A stretch of DNA of 18,503 nucleotides. Source: Actinomycetota bacterium. Its GTDB lineage: Bacteria; Actinomycetota; Thermoleophilia; Solirubrobacterales; Solirubrobacteraceae. Location: assembly GCA_005888335.1 (NCBI GenBank), contig VAWY01000131.1, forward strand, positions 1 through 18,503, in the 5' to 3' direction. Made by a program: the position numbers and the translations under genes. Below, piece after piece: positions 1-6,158 of this stretch (positions within the stretch are counted from its first letter, which is position 1; the number at the start of each line of letters is the position of its first letter). The notes under the pieces were generated by a model that searched no databases, had not been told where the DNA came from, and saw nothing but the letters and a program-made list of their open reading frames with translations.

Positions 1-275
1 AGACGCTGGTGGGGTTCGCGGCGGAGCATGCGGAATCCGTTCCGTCCGGCAACGCGGTCGCCGAGGCGCGGCGCAAGCTGCGCGACAAGGACGTCGACGC
101 GATCGTGCTCAACGACGTCTCGCGCGCCGACGCCGGCTTCGAGGTCGCCACCAACGAGGTGACGATCGTCACCGCGAGCGGCGAGCGCCACGTCCCGCTC
201 TCGACCAAGGGCGAGGTCGCGGCCGCCGTGCTCGACGAGGTGGCGGCGCTGCGCGCGGGGGTCGCGGCGCGATGA
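1..275 (+). CDS. coaBC: CoaBC (phosphopantothenoylcysteine synthetase/decarboxylase), 3' end only
   Basis: This is the C-terminal end of the bifunctional coenzyme A enzyme that joins cysteine to 4'-phosphopantothenate and decarboxylates the product. The reading frame is already open at base 3 and ends with TGA at 273-275, so the start lies outside the window. The visible residues fit the CoaB (synthetase) end of the family: a VGFAAEH stretch, then a KLRDKDVDAIVLND stretch matching the family pattern Kl..K..D.iv.Nd, then a closing STKGEV segment resembling the usual SK.eiA near the C-terminus. An internal GTG at 9 is not a credible start because the conserved domain continues upstream of it. 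The call rests on motif recognition in about 90 residues; no other family seems a better fit. Confidence 0.85.
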   Translation, partial: TLVGFAAEHAESVPSGNAVAEARRKLRDKDVDAIVLNDVSRADAGFEVATNEVTIVTASGERHVPLSTKGEVAAAVLDEVAALRAGVAAR

Positions 276-315
276 GCGTCCGGTTCGCAGGCGTATCCCA
301 GGCGGTGGCCAAGCC

Positions 316-1275
316 ATGAGCGTGCCGGAACGCGTCTCGGCCTCCGAGCTCGACGACGCCGCCGACACCATCCGGCGCGTCGCCGACAACGTGCGGCGCG
401 CGGTCGAGGTCCGCGACGAGGTCCTCGAGGACGTCCTCGTCGCCCTCGTCGCCGAGGGCCACGTGCTCATCGAGGACCTCCCGGGCGTGGGCAAGACCAC
501 GCTCGCCCGCGCTCTGGCCCGCTCGCTCGACCTCGCCTTCGCGCGTGTGCAGGGCACCGCCGACCTGCTGCCCGCCGACCTGGTCGGCACCAACGTGTTC
601 AACCAGCGCGAGGGGCGCTTCGAGTTCCGGCCCGGCCCCATCTTCGCCAACGTCGTGCTGGTCGACGAGATCAACCGCGCGTCGCCCAAGACGCAGTCGG
701 GGCTGCTGGAGTGCATGCAGGAGCGCTCGGTCACCGTCGACCTGCACACCCACGAGCTCGCCCGCCCGTTCGTCGTGCTCGCCACGCAGAACCCTGTCGA
801 GTTCGAGGGCACCTACCCGCTGCCCGAGGCGCAGGTCGACCGCTTCATGGTCCGCGTCTCGCTCGGCTACCCGACTCCGCGCTCGGAGGTCTCGATGCTC
901 GCCGAGCACGAGCACGGCGATCGCGTCGGCGGGCTCGAGCCGGTCGCGGGCGCGGCCGACGTGCTGACCGCCCAGGACGCCGCCGCGCGCGTGCACGCGT
1001 CCGACGCGCTGCGCGCCTACGTGGTCGCGCTGCTGCAGCGCACGCGCGACGACGAGCGCGTCGAGCTCGGCGCCTCGCCGCGCGCCGGGCTGATGCTGCT
1101 GCGGGCGGCGAAGGCGCGCGCGCTGCTGGAGGGGCGCAACCATGCCATCCCCGACGACGTGCAGAGCCTGGCGCCGTCCGTGCTCGCGCACCGCATCGTC
1201 GTCGCGCCGGAAGCCCTGGGGAAGACGGGCGCCGACGTCGTGGCCGACGCGGTCACGACGACGCCCGCGTTGTAG
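316..1275 (+). CDS. MoxR-family AAA+ ATPase
   Basis: A 319-residue cytoplasmic AAA+ ATPase of the MoxR/RavA type, a chaperone-like family thought to help assemble or activate partner proteins, commonly encoded beside DUF58 and transglutaminase genes as here. Visible motifs: Walker A LPGVGKTT at about residues 55-62, Walker B VLVDEIN at 114-120, sensor 1 ATQNP at 156-160, and the family's GASPRAG sensor-2 region at 252-258. The length is typical for the family. The ATG at 316 gives the expected N-terminus, with a helix before the ATPase core. The DUF58 gene begins 8 bp after the stop, so the cluster is probably co-transcribed. The family is certain; the substrate is unknown. Confidence 0.93.
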   Translation: MSVPERVSASELDDAADTIRRVADNVRRAVEVRDEVLEDVLVALVAEGHVLIEDLPGVGKTTLARALARSLDLAFARVQGTADLLPADLVGTNVFNQREGRFEFRPGPIFANVVLVDEINRASPKTQSGLLECMQERSVTVDLHTHELARPFVVLATQNPVEFEGTYPLPEAQVDRFMVRVSLGYPTPRSEVSMLAEHEHGDRVGGLEPVAGAADVLTAQDAAARVHASDALRAYVVALLQRTRDDERVELGASPRAGLMLLRAAKARALLEGRNHAIPDDVQSLAPSVLAHRIVVAPEALGKTGADVVADAVTTTPAL

Positions 1276-1283
1276 GGGCGGCG

Positions 1284-2387
1284 GTGCGCACCAGGACCGT
1301 CCGCGGCGCCTTCGGGATCACCGTCGGGGCGGGCCTCGCGCTGCTCGCCGCGGCGGCGCTGTTCGACGGCGAGCCGCTCTACGTCCCCGGCCTGGCGCTG
1401 CTGATCGCCGCGGCGGGCGCGAGCGCGTGGGTGCTGATCGGGACGGTCGGGACCGTCGTCGAGCGCGTGATCGGCGTGCGCCGCGCGCTCGAGGACGAGC
1501 CGGTCGAGGTCGTCGTCGAGGCCCGGCCGGGGATCACCGTCCTGCCCGGGACCGCGCTGGACGACCCGCTGCTGCCCGAGCCGCTGGCGCTGCGCCCGGC
1601 GGCGGGCGTTCACCGGGTGCGCATCGAGGTGCGCTTCAGCCGCCGCGGCCGGCGCGTCCTGCCACCGCCCGCGCTCGCGGTCAGCGACCCGCTCGGGCTC
1701 GTGGACGGGCGGGTGCAGGGCGACGGCGAGGACGACGTCCTGCTCGTCCTGCCGCGCCTCGAGCCCGTGGTGAGCGCGGCGCGCGCCGGCGCCGCGGGGC
1801 GCCTCGGACGCCGGCGGGCGACCGCAGGCGCGGCCGAGACCGAGCTCGACGGGCTGCGCCCGCACCGGATCGGCGCGCCGGCCTCGCGGATCTTCTGGCC
1901 CGCCTACGCGCGCGCGGGCGAGCTGCTCGAGCGCCGGATGGCGCCCGACGCCGACGCGCGCCCGCTCGTCGCGCTTGACGCGCGCGGCGCGTTGAGCGAG
2001 GCCGACCTCGACGCGGCGGTGCGCGCGTGCGCGTCGCTGGCCGTGCACCTGGCGCGGACCGGCGGCTGCGCCCTGCTGCTGCCCGGCGACCGCCGGCCGG
2101 CGCTGCTGGACCCGCCGCTGCACGGCTGGACGCAGCTGCACGTGCGCCTGGCGCTGCTGGAGGGCGGCGGCGCGCCGGGCGCGGCGGCGCTGGCCACCCG
2201 GCGCGGCCCGCTGATCTGGGTCTCGGCCCGGCGCGTGGAGCGCCCGCCGCGCGGCCTGGCCCAGGCCGGCGCGACGAGCCGGGTCCTCGTCGTCCCCGGG
2301 CGGCTGGCGGGCCGGCGGGCGGCGTTCTCGGTCGCCGGGTGCAGCGGGTACGTGCTGACGACGGGCGAGCTGGCCGAGGTCGCATGA
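1284..2387 (+). CDS. DUF58 domain-containing membrane protein
   Basis: A 367-residue protein of the DUF58 family, normally encoded next to MoxR ATPases. Two hydrophobic segments at about residues 10-27 and 33-55 should anchor it in the membrane, with a larger soluble part after them. The DUF58 signature is at about 190-218: an R.HRIGAP..RIFWPAYARAGELLERR pattern, corresponding to the family's R.Y..GD..R.I.W...AR...L..RE. A SDPLGLV element precedes it at 134-140. The GD of the consensus is replaced by GA here, so the motif is somewhat divergent. The chosen start is GTG 1284, just before the first membrane segment; the open frame extends upstream but only antisense-like Arg/Ala-rich sequence lies there. 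The TGA stop overlaps the next ATG (ATGA), which implies translational coupling. Confidence 0.85.
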   Translation: MRTRTVRGAFGITVGAGLALLAAAALFDGEPLYVPGLALLIAAAGASAWVLIGTVGTVVERVIGVRRALEDEPVEVVVEARPGITVLPGTALDDPLLPEPLALRPAAGVHRVRIEVRFSRRGRRVLPPPALAVSDPLGLVDGRVQGDGEDDVLLVLPRLEPVVSAARAGAAGRLGRRRATAGAAETELDGLRPHRIGAPASRIFWPAYARAGELLERRMAPDADARPLVALDARGALSEADLDAAVRACASLAVHLARTGGCALLLPGDRRPALLDPPLHGWTQLHVRLALLEGGGAPGAAALATRRGPLIWVSARRVERPPRGLAQAGATSRVLVVPGRLAGRRAAFSVAGCSGYVLTTGELAEVA

Positions 2388-4735
2388 TCCCCGGCGCCGA
2401 TCCCCGCCACTCCGCGACCGCCGATCGCGCCGACGCGATCAGGCGAGCGGTCGCGGCGCCGCCTCGCGACCGCTACCGCGCCCCGATCGCCCAGGCGATG
2501 CGCGCGCAGGCGCTTCGCATCGCGGAGGCCGGGCCGCCGGCGCCCGACCTGACCGGGCCGGCGATCCGCCTCGTCTGCGTGCTCGCCGCGGGCGCCTTCG
2601 CGCTCCATCGCTGGCTGGGCTTGATCGACGCCCCGCCGCGCGGCGCGCTCTTCCGGACCGTTCTCGTCACCGGCGCGCTGGGCGCCGTGCTGCTGCGCGC
2701 CCGGCGCATCCGATCCCGGGCGCGGCGCGTCGGTGCCATCGCGGGCGCGATCGCCGGCGCGCTGGTGGTGCTGCTCCTCGTCGCTGGGACGCCGTTCGCC
2801 GACCTCGCGCCGCGCGCGTGGGGGCGGCTCGCCGACGGCATCGGGGGCGGGATCGCCGCGATGCCCGCCATCAACGTGCCGTACGAGGGACACGACCCGT
2901 GGGCGCGCGTGGTCCTCGCGCTCAGCGGCCTGGCGCTGCTGGCGCTCGCGGTGGTCGCCGCGACCTGGCCGCGCCGGCGCGGCGCCGGCTCGCGGCCGCT
3001 CGCCGTCGCGGTCCTCGCCGTCCTCTACGGCGTCCCGTCGGTCCAGCTCAACGCGTTGCATCCGTGGCGGGTCGGCGCGGTCTTCGCCATCGCGCTCCTC
3101 GCCGTCCTGCATGCCGAGCGCCTGCGCCCCCGCCAGGCGCCGCTGGCTGCCGCCGCGGTGCTCGTGACGGTGGCCGGCGGGCTCGTGTTCGCGCCGCGCC
3201 TGGACGGCGCGGGGCCGATCGTCGACGTCCAGGACCTCGCCTCGCGCCTGGAGGGCCGCGGCCAGGTGAGCTTCAGCTGGAACCATCGCTACGGGCCGCT
3301 GGACTGGCCGCGCGACGGACGCGAGGTCCTGCGCGTGCGCGCGCGGCGGGCGGCGTACTGGAAGGCCGAGACGCTCGAGGACTTCGACGGGCGCCGCTGG
3401 GTCGCCGGCCCGCCGGGCGACACCACGACGTATCCGCGGCCCGACTGGACCCAGCACATCCGCGTCACGCTGCGCGCGCTGCGCAGCCGGCAGTTCATCG
3501 GCGCCGGCACGACCACCTACGTCTCCCAGGCGCCGAAGACGCCCGTCGACGGCACGGCCGGGGGCTACGTCACCCGCGGGTCGCCGCTCGAGTCGGGCGA
3601 CACCTATGACGCCGACGTCTACTACCCGACGCCGACGCCGGCCGAGCTGCGCGACGCCGGCTTCGCGTACCCGGGGCTCTCGCGCGACCTCCAGCTCGTC
3701 GTGCCGGTCGGCGGCGGGCGCCGCATCGACGTGTTCTTCGAGCCGTGGGGCTCCGCCGGCCCGCCGCAGGTGCGCGTGCCCGGCGGCTTCCTCGGGCCCG
3801 GTGGCGAGCGCGCCCTCGCCCGCTCGCCCTACGCGCGCGTGGACGCGCTCGCCCGCCGGCTGCGCGCGGGCGCGCGCACGCCGATCGAGTACGTGCGCGC
3901 GGTCCAGCGCCATCTGCAGCAGGGCTTCGCCTACGACGAGTCGCCGCCGCAGCGCAGCGCCCCGCTCGCCGCGTTCCTGCTGCGCGACCGGCGCGGCTAC
4001 TGCCAGCAGTTCTCGGGCGCGATGGCGATGCTGCTGCGGATGGGCGGCGTCCCGGCGCGGGTGGCCACCGGCTTCACGCCGGGGATCGTCGACCAGGCGC
4101 ACGGCGGCGACTACGTCGTGCGCGACATCGACGCGCACTCGTGGGTCGAGGCGTTCTTCCCGGGGATCGGCTGGGTGACGTTCGACCCGACGCCGTCGAT
4201 CGCGCCGGCGCGCTCGCAGCTGCAGGGCGCGGGCACCGGCGTGCCCAACCCGGCGGGCGACCGGCCGGCCCCGACGGGGCGCGACGCCCCTGAGCCTGGC
4301 GGCGGACGCGGAGACGGCGGCGCCGGGCCGGCGACGCCGTGGTGGCGCAGCCCGCTCCTGCTCGCGCCCGCGCTGCTGCTGCTCCTGGGCATCCCGGCGC
4401 TGGTCGCCGCGCTGCGCGCCGAGCGTCGCCGCCACCCGCCGACGGCGCCCGAGCTGGCCGAGCTCGAGCGGGCGCTGCGGCGGACCGGGCGCGACGCCCG
4501 CCCGCCCACCACGCTGCGCGACCTCGAGCGCCTCCTCGGGCCCGACCCGCGCGCGGCCGGCTACCTGCGGGCGGTCAGCGCGGGGCGCTACGGCGGCAAC
4601 GGCCACGCGCCGACGGCGCAGGAGCGCCGGGCGCTGCGCCGCGCGCTCGGCGACGGGCTCGGCGTGCGCGGGCGGATGCGGGCGCTGTGGGCGCTGCCGC
4701 CGCGGGCGCTGTGGCGCCGGGCCGCTCGCCGGTGA
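2384..4735 (+). CDS. TgpA-like membrane transglutaminase with C-terminal DUF4129-like region
   Basis: A 783-residue membrane protein. The N-terminal part has about six or seven hydrophobic segments (roughly residues 59-76, 89-105, 115-135, 174-194, 205-220, 228-243, 253-271). A large extracytoplasmic region follows and contains a transglutaminase-like papain-fold core. The catalytic triad is readable: Cys540 in RGYCQQFSGAMAMLLR, His585 in DAHSWVEAF, and Asp601 in WVTFDPTPS. A further membrane segment lies at about 657-676. The cytoplasmic tail ends in a DUF4129-like segment. This architecture and the MoxR/DUF58 neighbours match the TgpA group, membrane enzymes implicated in cell-envelope functions whose substrates are largely undefined. 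The start ATG overlaps the DUF58 stop. The true reaction (transglutamination or proteolysis) cannot be told from sequence. Confidence 0.9.
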   Translation: MIPGADPRHSATADRADAIRRAVAAPPRDRYRAPIAQAMRAQALRIAEAGPPAPDLTGPAIRLVCVLAAGAFALHRWLGLIDAPPRGALFRTVLVTGALGAVLLRARRIRSRARRVGAIAGAIAGALVVLLLVAGTPFADLAPRAWGRLADGIGGGIAAMPAINVPYEGHDPWARVVLALSGLALLALAVVAATWPRRRGAGSRPLAVAVLAVLYGVPSVQLNALHPWRVGAVFAIALLAVLHAERLRPRQAPLAAAAVLVTVAGGLVFAPRLDGAGPIVDVQDLASRLEGRGQVSFSWNHRYGPLDWPRDGREVLRVRARRAAYWKAETLEDFDGRRWVAGPPGDTTTYPRPDWTQHIRVTLRALRSRQFIGAGTTTYVSQAPKTPVDGTAGGYVTRGSPLESGDTYDADVYYPTPTPAELRDAGFAYPGLSRDLQLVVPVGGGRRIDVFFEPWGSAGPPQVRVPGGFLGPGGERALARSPYARVDALARRLRAGARTPIEYVRAVQRHLQQGFAYDESPPQRSAPLAAFLLRDRRGYCQQFSGAMAMLLRMGGVPARVATGFTPGIVDQAHGGDYVVRDIDAHSWVEAFFPGIGWVTFDPTPSIAPARSQLQGAGTGVPNPAGDRPAPTGRDAPEPGGGRGDGGAGPATPWWRSPLLLAPALLLLLGIPALVAALRAERRRHPPTAPELAELERALRRTGRDARPPTTLRDLERLLGPDPRAAGYLRAVSAGRYGGNGHAPTAQERRALRRALGDGLGVRGRMRALWALPPRALWRRAARR

Positions 4736-4759
4736 CGTCGCGCCTCGGGCCTCGCGCGA

Positions 4760-4876
4760 ACGAACGAAGTTCGCCCAAGCGACAGGGACGTCGCCCTACA
4801 GCGAACGAAGTTCGCGACAGGGACGTCGCCCTACAGCGAACGAAGTTCGCCCAAGCGACAGGGACGTCGCCCTACA
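4760..4876 (+). repeat. Tandem array of three 35-41 bp direct repeats with internal hairpins
   Basis: Three head-to-tail copies lie at 4760-4800 (41 bp), 4801-4835 (35 bp) and 4836-4876 (41 bp). Copies 1 and 3 differ only at the first base; copy 2 lacks the six bases CCAAGC. Each copy carries a perfect hairpin, GCGAAC-GAA-GTTCGC (first base A in copy 1). Each also carries AGGG-ACGTCG-CCCT, which in copies 1 and 3 could alternatively form GCGAC/GTCGC. A degenerate fourth copy may overlap the stop codon of the transglutaminase gene (GACGTCGC at 4734-4741). The array ends about 10 bp before the TPR gene. No T-tract follows the stems, so classic termination is not supported. It looks like an intergenic repeat family, not part of a gene. 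Confidence 0.9.
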
Positions 4877-4878
4877 CT
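4873..4878 (+). promoter_or_regulatory. Possible -10 element of the TPR gene (leaderless)
   Basis: TACACT lies eight bases before the GTG start of the TPR gene, where a -10 box would place the transcript start at or next to the start codon. No ribosome-binding site is present in the gap and no convincing -35 is seen. The third repeat copy supplies part of the box (TACA), followed by CT, which the other copies lack. Confidence 0.35.
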
Positions 4879-4886
4879 GGTAATCC

Positions 4887-5249
4887 GTGGAATCGGTGTA
4901 CGACCTCTTTCAGCGCGGCACGGCCCTGCTCGAGGGCGGCAACTTCCACGCGGCGGTCGTCCCCCTCGCCCGCGCGCGCGACCTCGCGCCCGACAAGACG
5001 TCGATCCGCGAGGCGCTCGGCCGCGCGCTCTTCCACGCCCGGCGCTACGACGAGGCCGCCGAGGAGTTCGAGGCGGTCGTCTCCCGCGCGCCGACCAACG
5101 ACTTCGCGCTGTTCTGCTGGGGCCGGAGCCTCCAGCTCCTCGGCCGCCACCGCGAGGCCCGCCACCCTCTTGCGCTCGCGGCGCAGCTGCGGCCCGAGCG
5201 GCGGGATTACCGGCGCTACCGGGACGCGAACCGGCGCCGCGCTGCCTAG
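4887..5249 (+). CDS. Small TPR-repeat protein
   Basis: A 120-residue soluble protein made mostly of tetratricopeptide-like helical pairs. Repeat-like units are visible at about residues 4-32 (LFQRGTALLEGGNFHAAVVP), 37-66 (REALGRALFHARRYDEAAEEFEAVV) and 71-101 (DFALFCWGRSLQLLGRHREARHPLALA). The Gly/Ala-Tyr-Ala-Pro spacing of a 34-residue TPR is recognisable in them. The C-terminus is short and very Arg-rich. TPR proteins serve as protein-protein scaffolds; no partner can be named. Start GTG 4887 directly follows the repeat array and a possible -10, with no Shine-Dalgarno sequence. The gene converges with the YbjN-like gene, and the two stop codons share a CTAG at 5246-5249. Confidence 0.75.
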   Translation: MESVYDLFQRGTALLEGGNFHAAVVPLARARDLAPDKTSIREALGRALFHARRYDEAAEEFEAVVSRAPTNDFALFCWGRSLQLLGRHREARHPLALAAQLRPERRDYRRYRDANRRRAA

Positions 5250-5620
5250 CTCCGCGCCGCCTCCTGCGCGATCAGCGTCCGAACGTCCGCGGCCGCCTGC
5301 ACGAGCACCCCGAGCAGCCGGTCGACCGACTCCGCGGAGACGTGCTCGGAGAGGACCTCGCCGACCAGCCAGACGTCGCCCGATCCCGTGTGCGCGAAGC
5401 GCACGAGCAGCAGCCCGCGGTTGCGCACGAGCAGCTCGTGCTCGTCGACCGCGCCGGCCGGCGCAACGAACGCCTGCGCGCGCAGCACGCCGCGCCGCAG
5501 GCGCACCCCGACGTCCAGCGGCCAGCCGCCCACGTCGGCGACCGTGAGGCCCCATTCGCCGTCCGCCAGGCGCCGCCCGCCGGCCCCCGTGACCACCGCC
5601 TGAACGGCCTCGTTCGCCAT
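5246..5620 (-). CDS. YbjN-like / type III secretion chaperone-fold protein
   Basis: A 124-residue acidic soluble protein on the minus strand. It has no signal peptide or membrane segment. The pattern of alternating strands (GLTVADVGGWPLDVGVRL, VLRAQAFVAP, LLVRNRGLLLVRFAHT, DVWLVGEVL) followed by one long amphipathic C-terminal helix (SAESVDRLLGVLVQAAADVRTLI) resembles the YbjN / T3SS-chaperone-like fold, small proteins often annotated only by fold in actinobacteria. This is fold-level recognition, not a motif match, so the family is tentative and the function unknown. The start ATG (5618-5620) is preceded on its own strand by TACGCT six bases away, suggesting a leaderless transcript. The stop overlaps the convergent TPR stop. 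It is divergent from the rimP operon. Confidence 0.6.
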   Translation of the reverse strand: MANEAVQAVVTGAGGRRLADGEWGLTVADVGGWPLDVGVRLRRGVLRAQAFVAPAGAVDEHELLVRNRGLLLVRFAHTGSGDVWLVGEVLSEHVSAESVDRLLGVLVQAAADVRTLIAQEAARS

Positions 5621-5626
5621 GCCGCA

Positions 5627-5632
5627 AGCGTA
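5627..5632 (-). promoter_or_regulatory. Possible -10 element of the YbjN-like gene (leaderless)
   Basis: On the minus strand TACGCT is followed by six bases (TGCGGC) and then the ATG, which would start the RNA at the start codon. No -35 consensus is evident. It lies only 11 bp from the proposed rimP -10 on the other strand. Confidence 0.4.
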
Positions 5633-5642
5633 GGCCCGGTGC

Positions 5643-5648
5643 TATGCT
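5643..5648 (+). promoter_or_regulatory. Possible -10 element of the rimP-nusA operon
   Basis: TATGCT is the best -10-like hexamer in the 121-bp gap between the divergent YbjN-like and rimP genes. It would start transcription near 5655 and give an approximately 87-nt leader containing the terminator hairpin. No clear -35 is visible. Confidence 0.4.
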
Positions 5649-5673
5649 CGACCCCACAACCTTCCGCGCCGGA

Positions 5674-5726
5674 GGCGAGAGTCGCCGGTGGTCGTACCGG
5701 GAGCGGGCCTTGCCCGCTTTTTGTTT
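5674..5726 (+). terminator. Intrinsic terminator/attenuator in the rimP leader
   Basis: A perfect 7-bp stem AGCGGGC (5702-5708) / GCCCGCT (5712-5718) with a CTT loop runs straight into TTTTT and then GTTT (to 5726), the textbook form of an intrinsic terminator. It lies only 15 bp before the rimP ATG, after the proposed promoter and inside the same transcript. Upstream are GGCGA/TCGCC (5674-5686) and CCGGT/ACCGG (5685-5700), which overlap and so exclude each other. Terminator hairpins in leaders of rimP-nusA operons are known in other bacteria and are thought to let NusA or termination efficiency feed back on the operon. That role is inferred here. Confidence 0.75.
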
Positions 5727-5741
5727 GCCAGGAGGAGACCA

Positions 5742-6155
5742 ATGCAGCCCATCCAGAGAGACATCGAGGCGCGTCTCGCCGAACGCGCGCCCGATGTCGA
5801 GGTGCTGCTTGTCGAGGTGGTCGGCGACACGGTCCGGCTCTTCATCGACCACCCCGGCGGCGTGACGCTCGACGTGTGCGAGCGCGTCACCCACCTGCTC
5901 CCCGAGGTCCGCGAGGAACACGCGCTCGAGGTGTCCAGCCCCGGCCTCGCGCGGCCCCTGACCAAGCCCGACCACTTCCGCCGCTTCCTCGGGCGGCGCG
6001 CGCGCGTGCGCACCCACGAGACCCATGACGGCCACCGGTCGTTCACCGGCGAGCTCGTCGGCGCGTCGGACGCCGAGGTGACGATCGCGGCGCCCACGGG
6101 CGTCGTCGCGATCGCCTACGACGACATCACCCGGTCCAACCTGGTGGAGGAGTAG
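5742..6155 (+). CDS. rimP: Ribosome maturation factor RimP
   Basis: A 137-residue RimP, which binds the 30S subunit and helps assemble its head region around S12 and S19. Visible family features are the N-terminal alpha/beta domain with VEVLLVEVVGDTVRLFID, the conserved core DVCERVTHLLPEV, and EVSSPGLARPL at about residues 66-76 (family pattern EVSSPGLdRPL). A C-terminal SH3-like barrel ends in VVAIAYDDITRSNLV. The length is slightly shorter than the E. coli protein. ATG 5742 has a strong AGGAGGAG ribosome-binding site at about 5730-5737. It is the first gene of the rimP-nusA-ylxR-infB operon, with nusA only 3 bp downstream. Expression is probably controlled by the leader terminator. Confidence 0.95.
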   Translation: MQPIQRDIEARLAERAPDVEVLLVEVVGDTVRLFIDHPGGVTLDVCERVTHLLPEVREEHALEVSSPGLARPLTKPDHFRRFLGRRARVRTHETHDGHRSFTGELVGASDAEVTIAAPTGVVAIAYDDITRSNLVEE

Positions 6156-6158
6156 TCC

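Noticed and set aside
1904..4606. A 900-codon open frame on the minus strand, and other very long antisense frames (e.g. 4872-7796, 7772-10501, 16190-18361)
   Set aside because: They lie opposite clear genes (DUF58/TgpA, rimP/nusA, infB, pnp), have Arg/Ala/Gly-rich translations with no domain, and are expected in very G+C-rich DNA where stop codons are rare off-frame.
4760..4876. GAAC-GAA-GTTC in the repeats as LexA (SOS) boxes
   Set aside because: The Gram-positive SOS box is GAAC-N4-GTTC; here the spacer is three bases, and the hairpin is embedded in a longer conserved repeat.
4760..4876. The tandem repeats as a CRISPR array
   Set aside because: Copies are directly adjacent with no unique spacers and no cas genes nearby.
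5649..5741. A tRNA gene ahead of rimP, as in E. coli
   Set aside because: No cloverleaf or T-loop consensus is present; only the small stems and the terminator hairpin.
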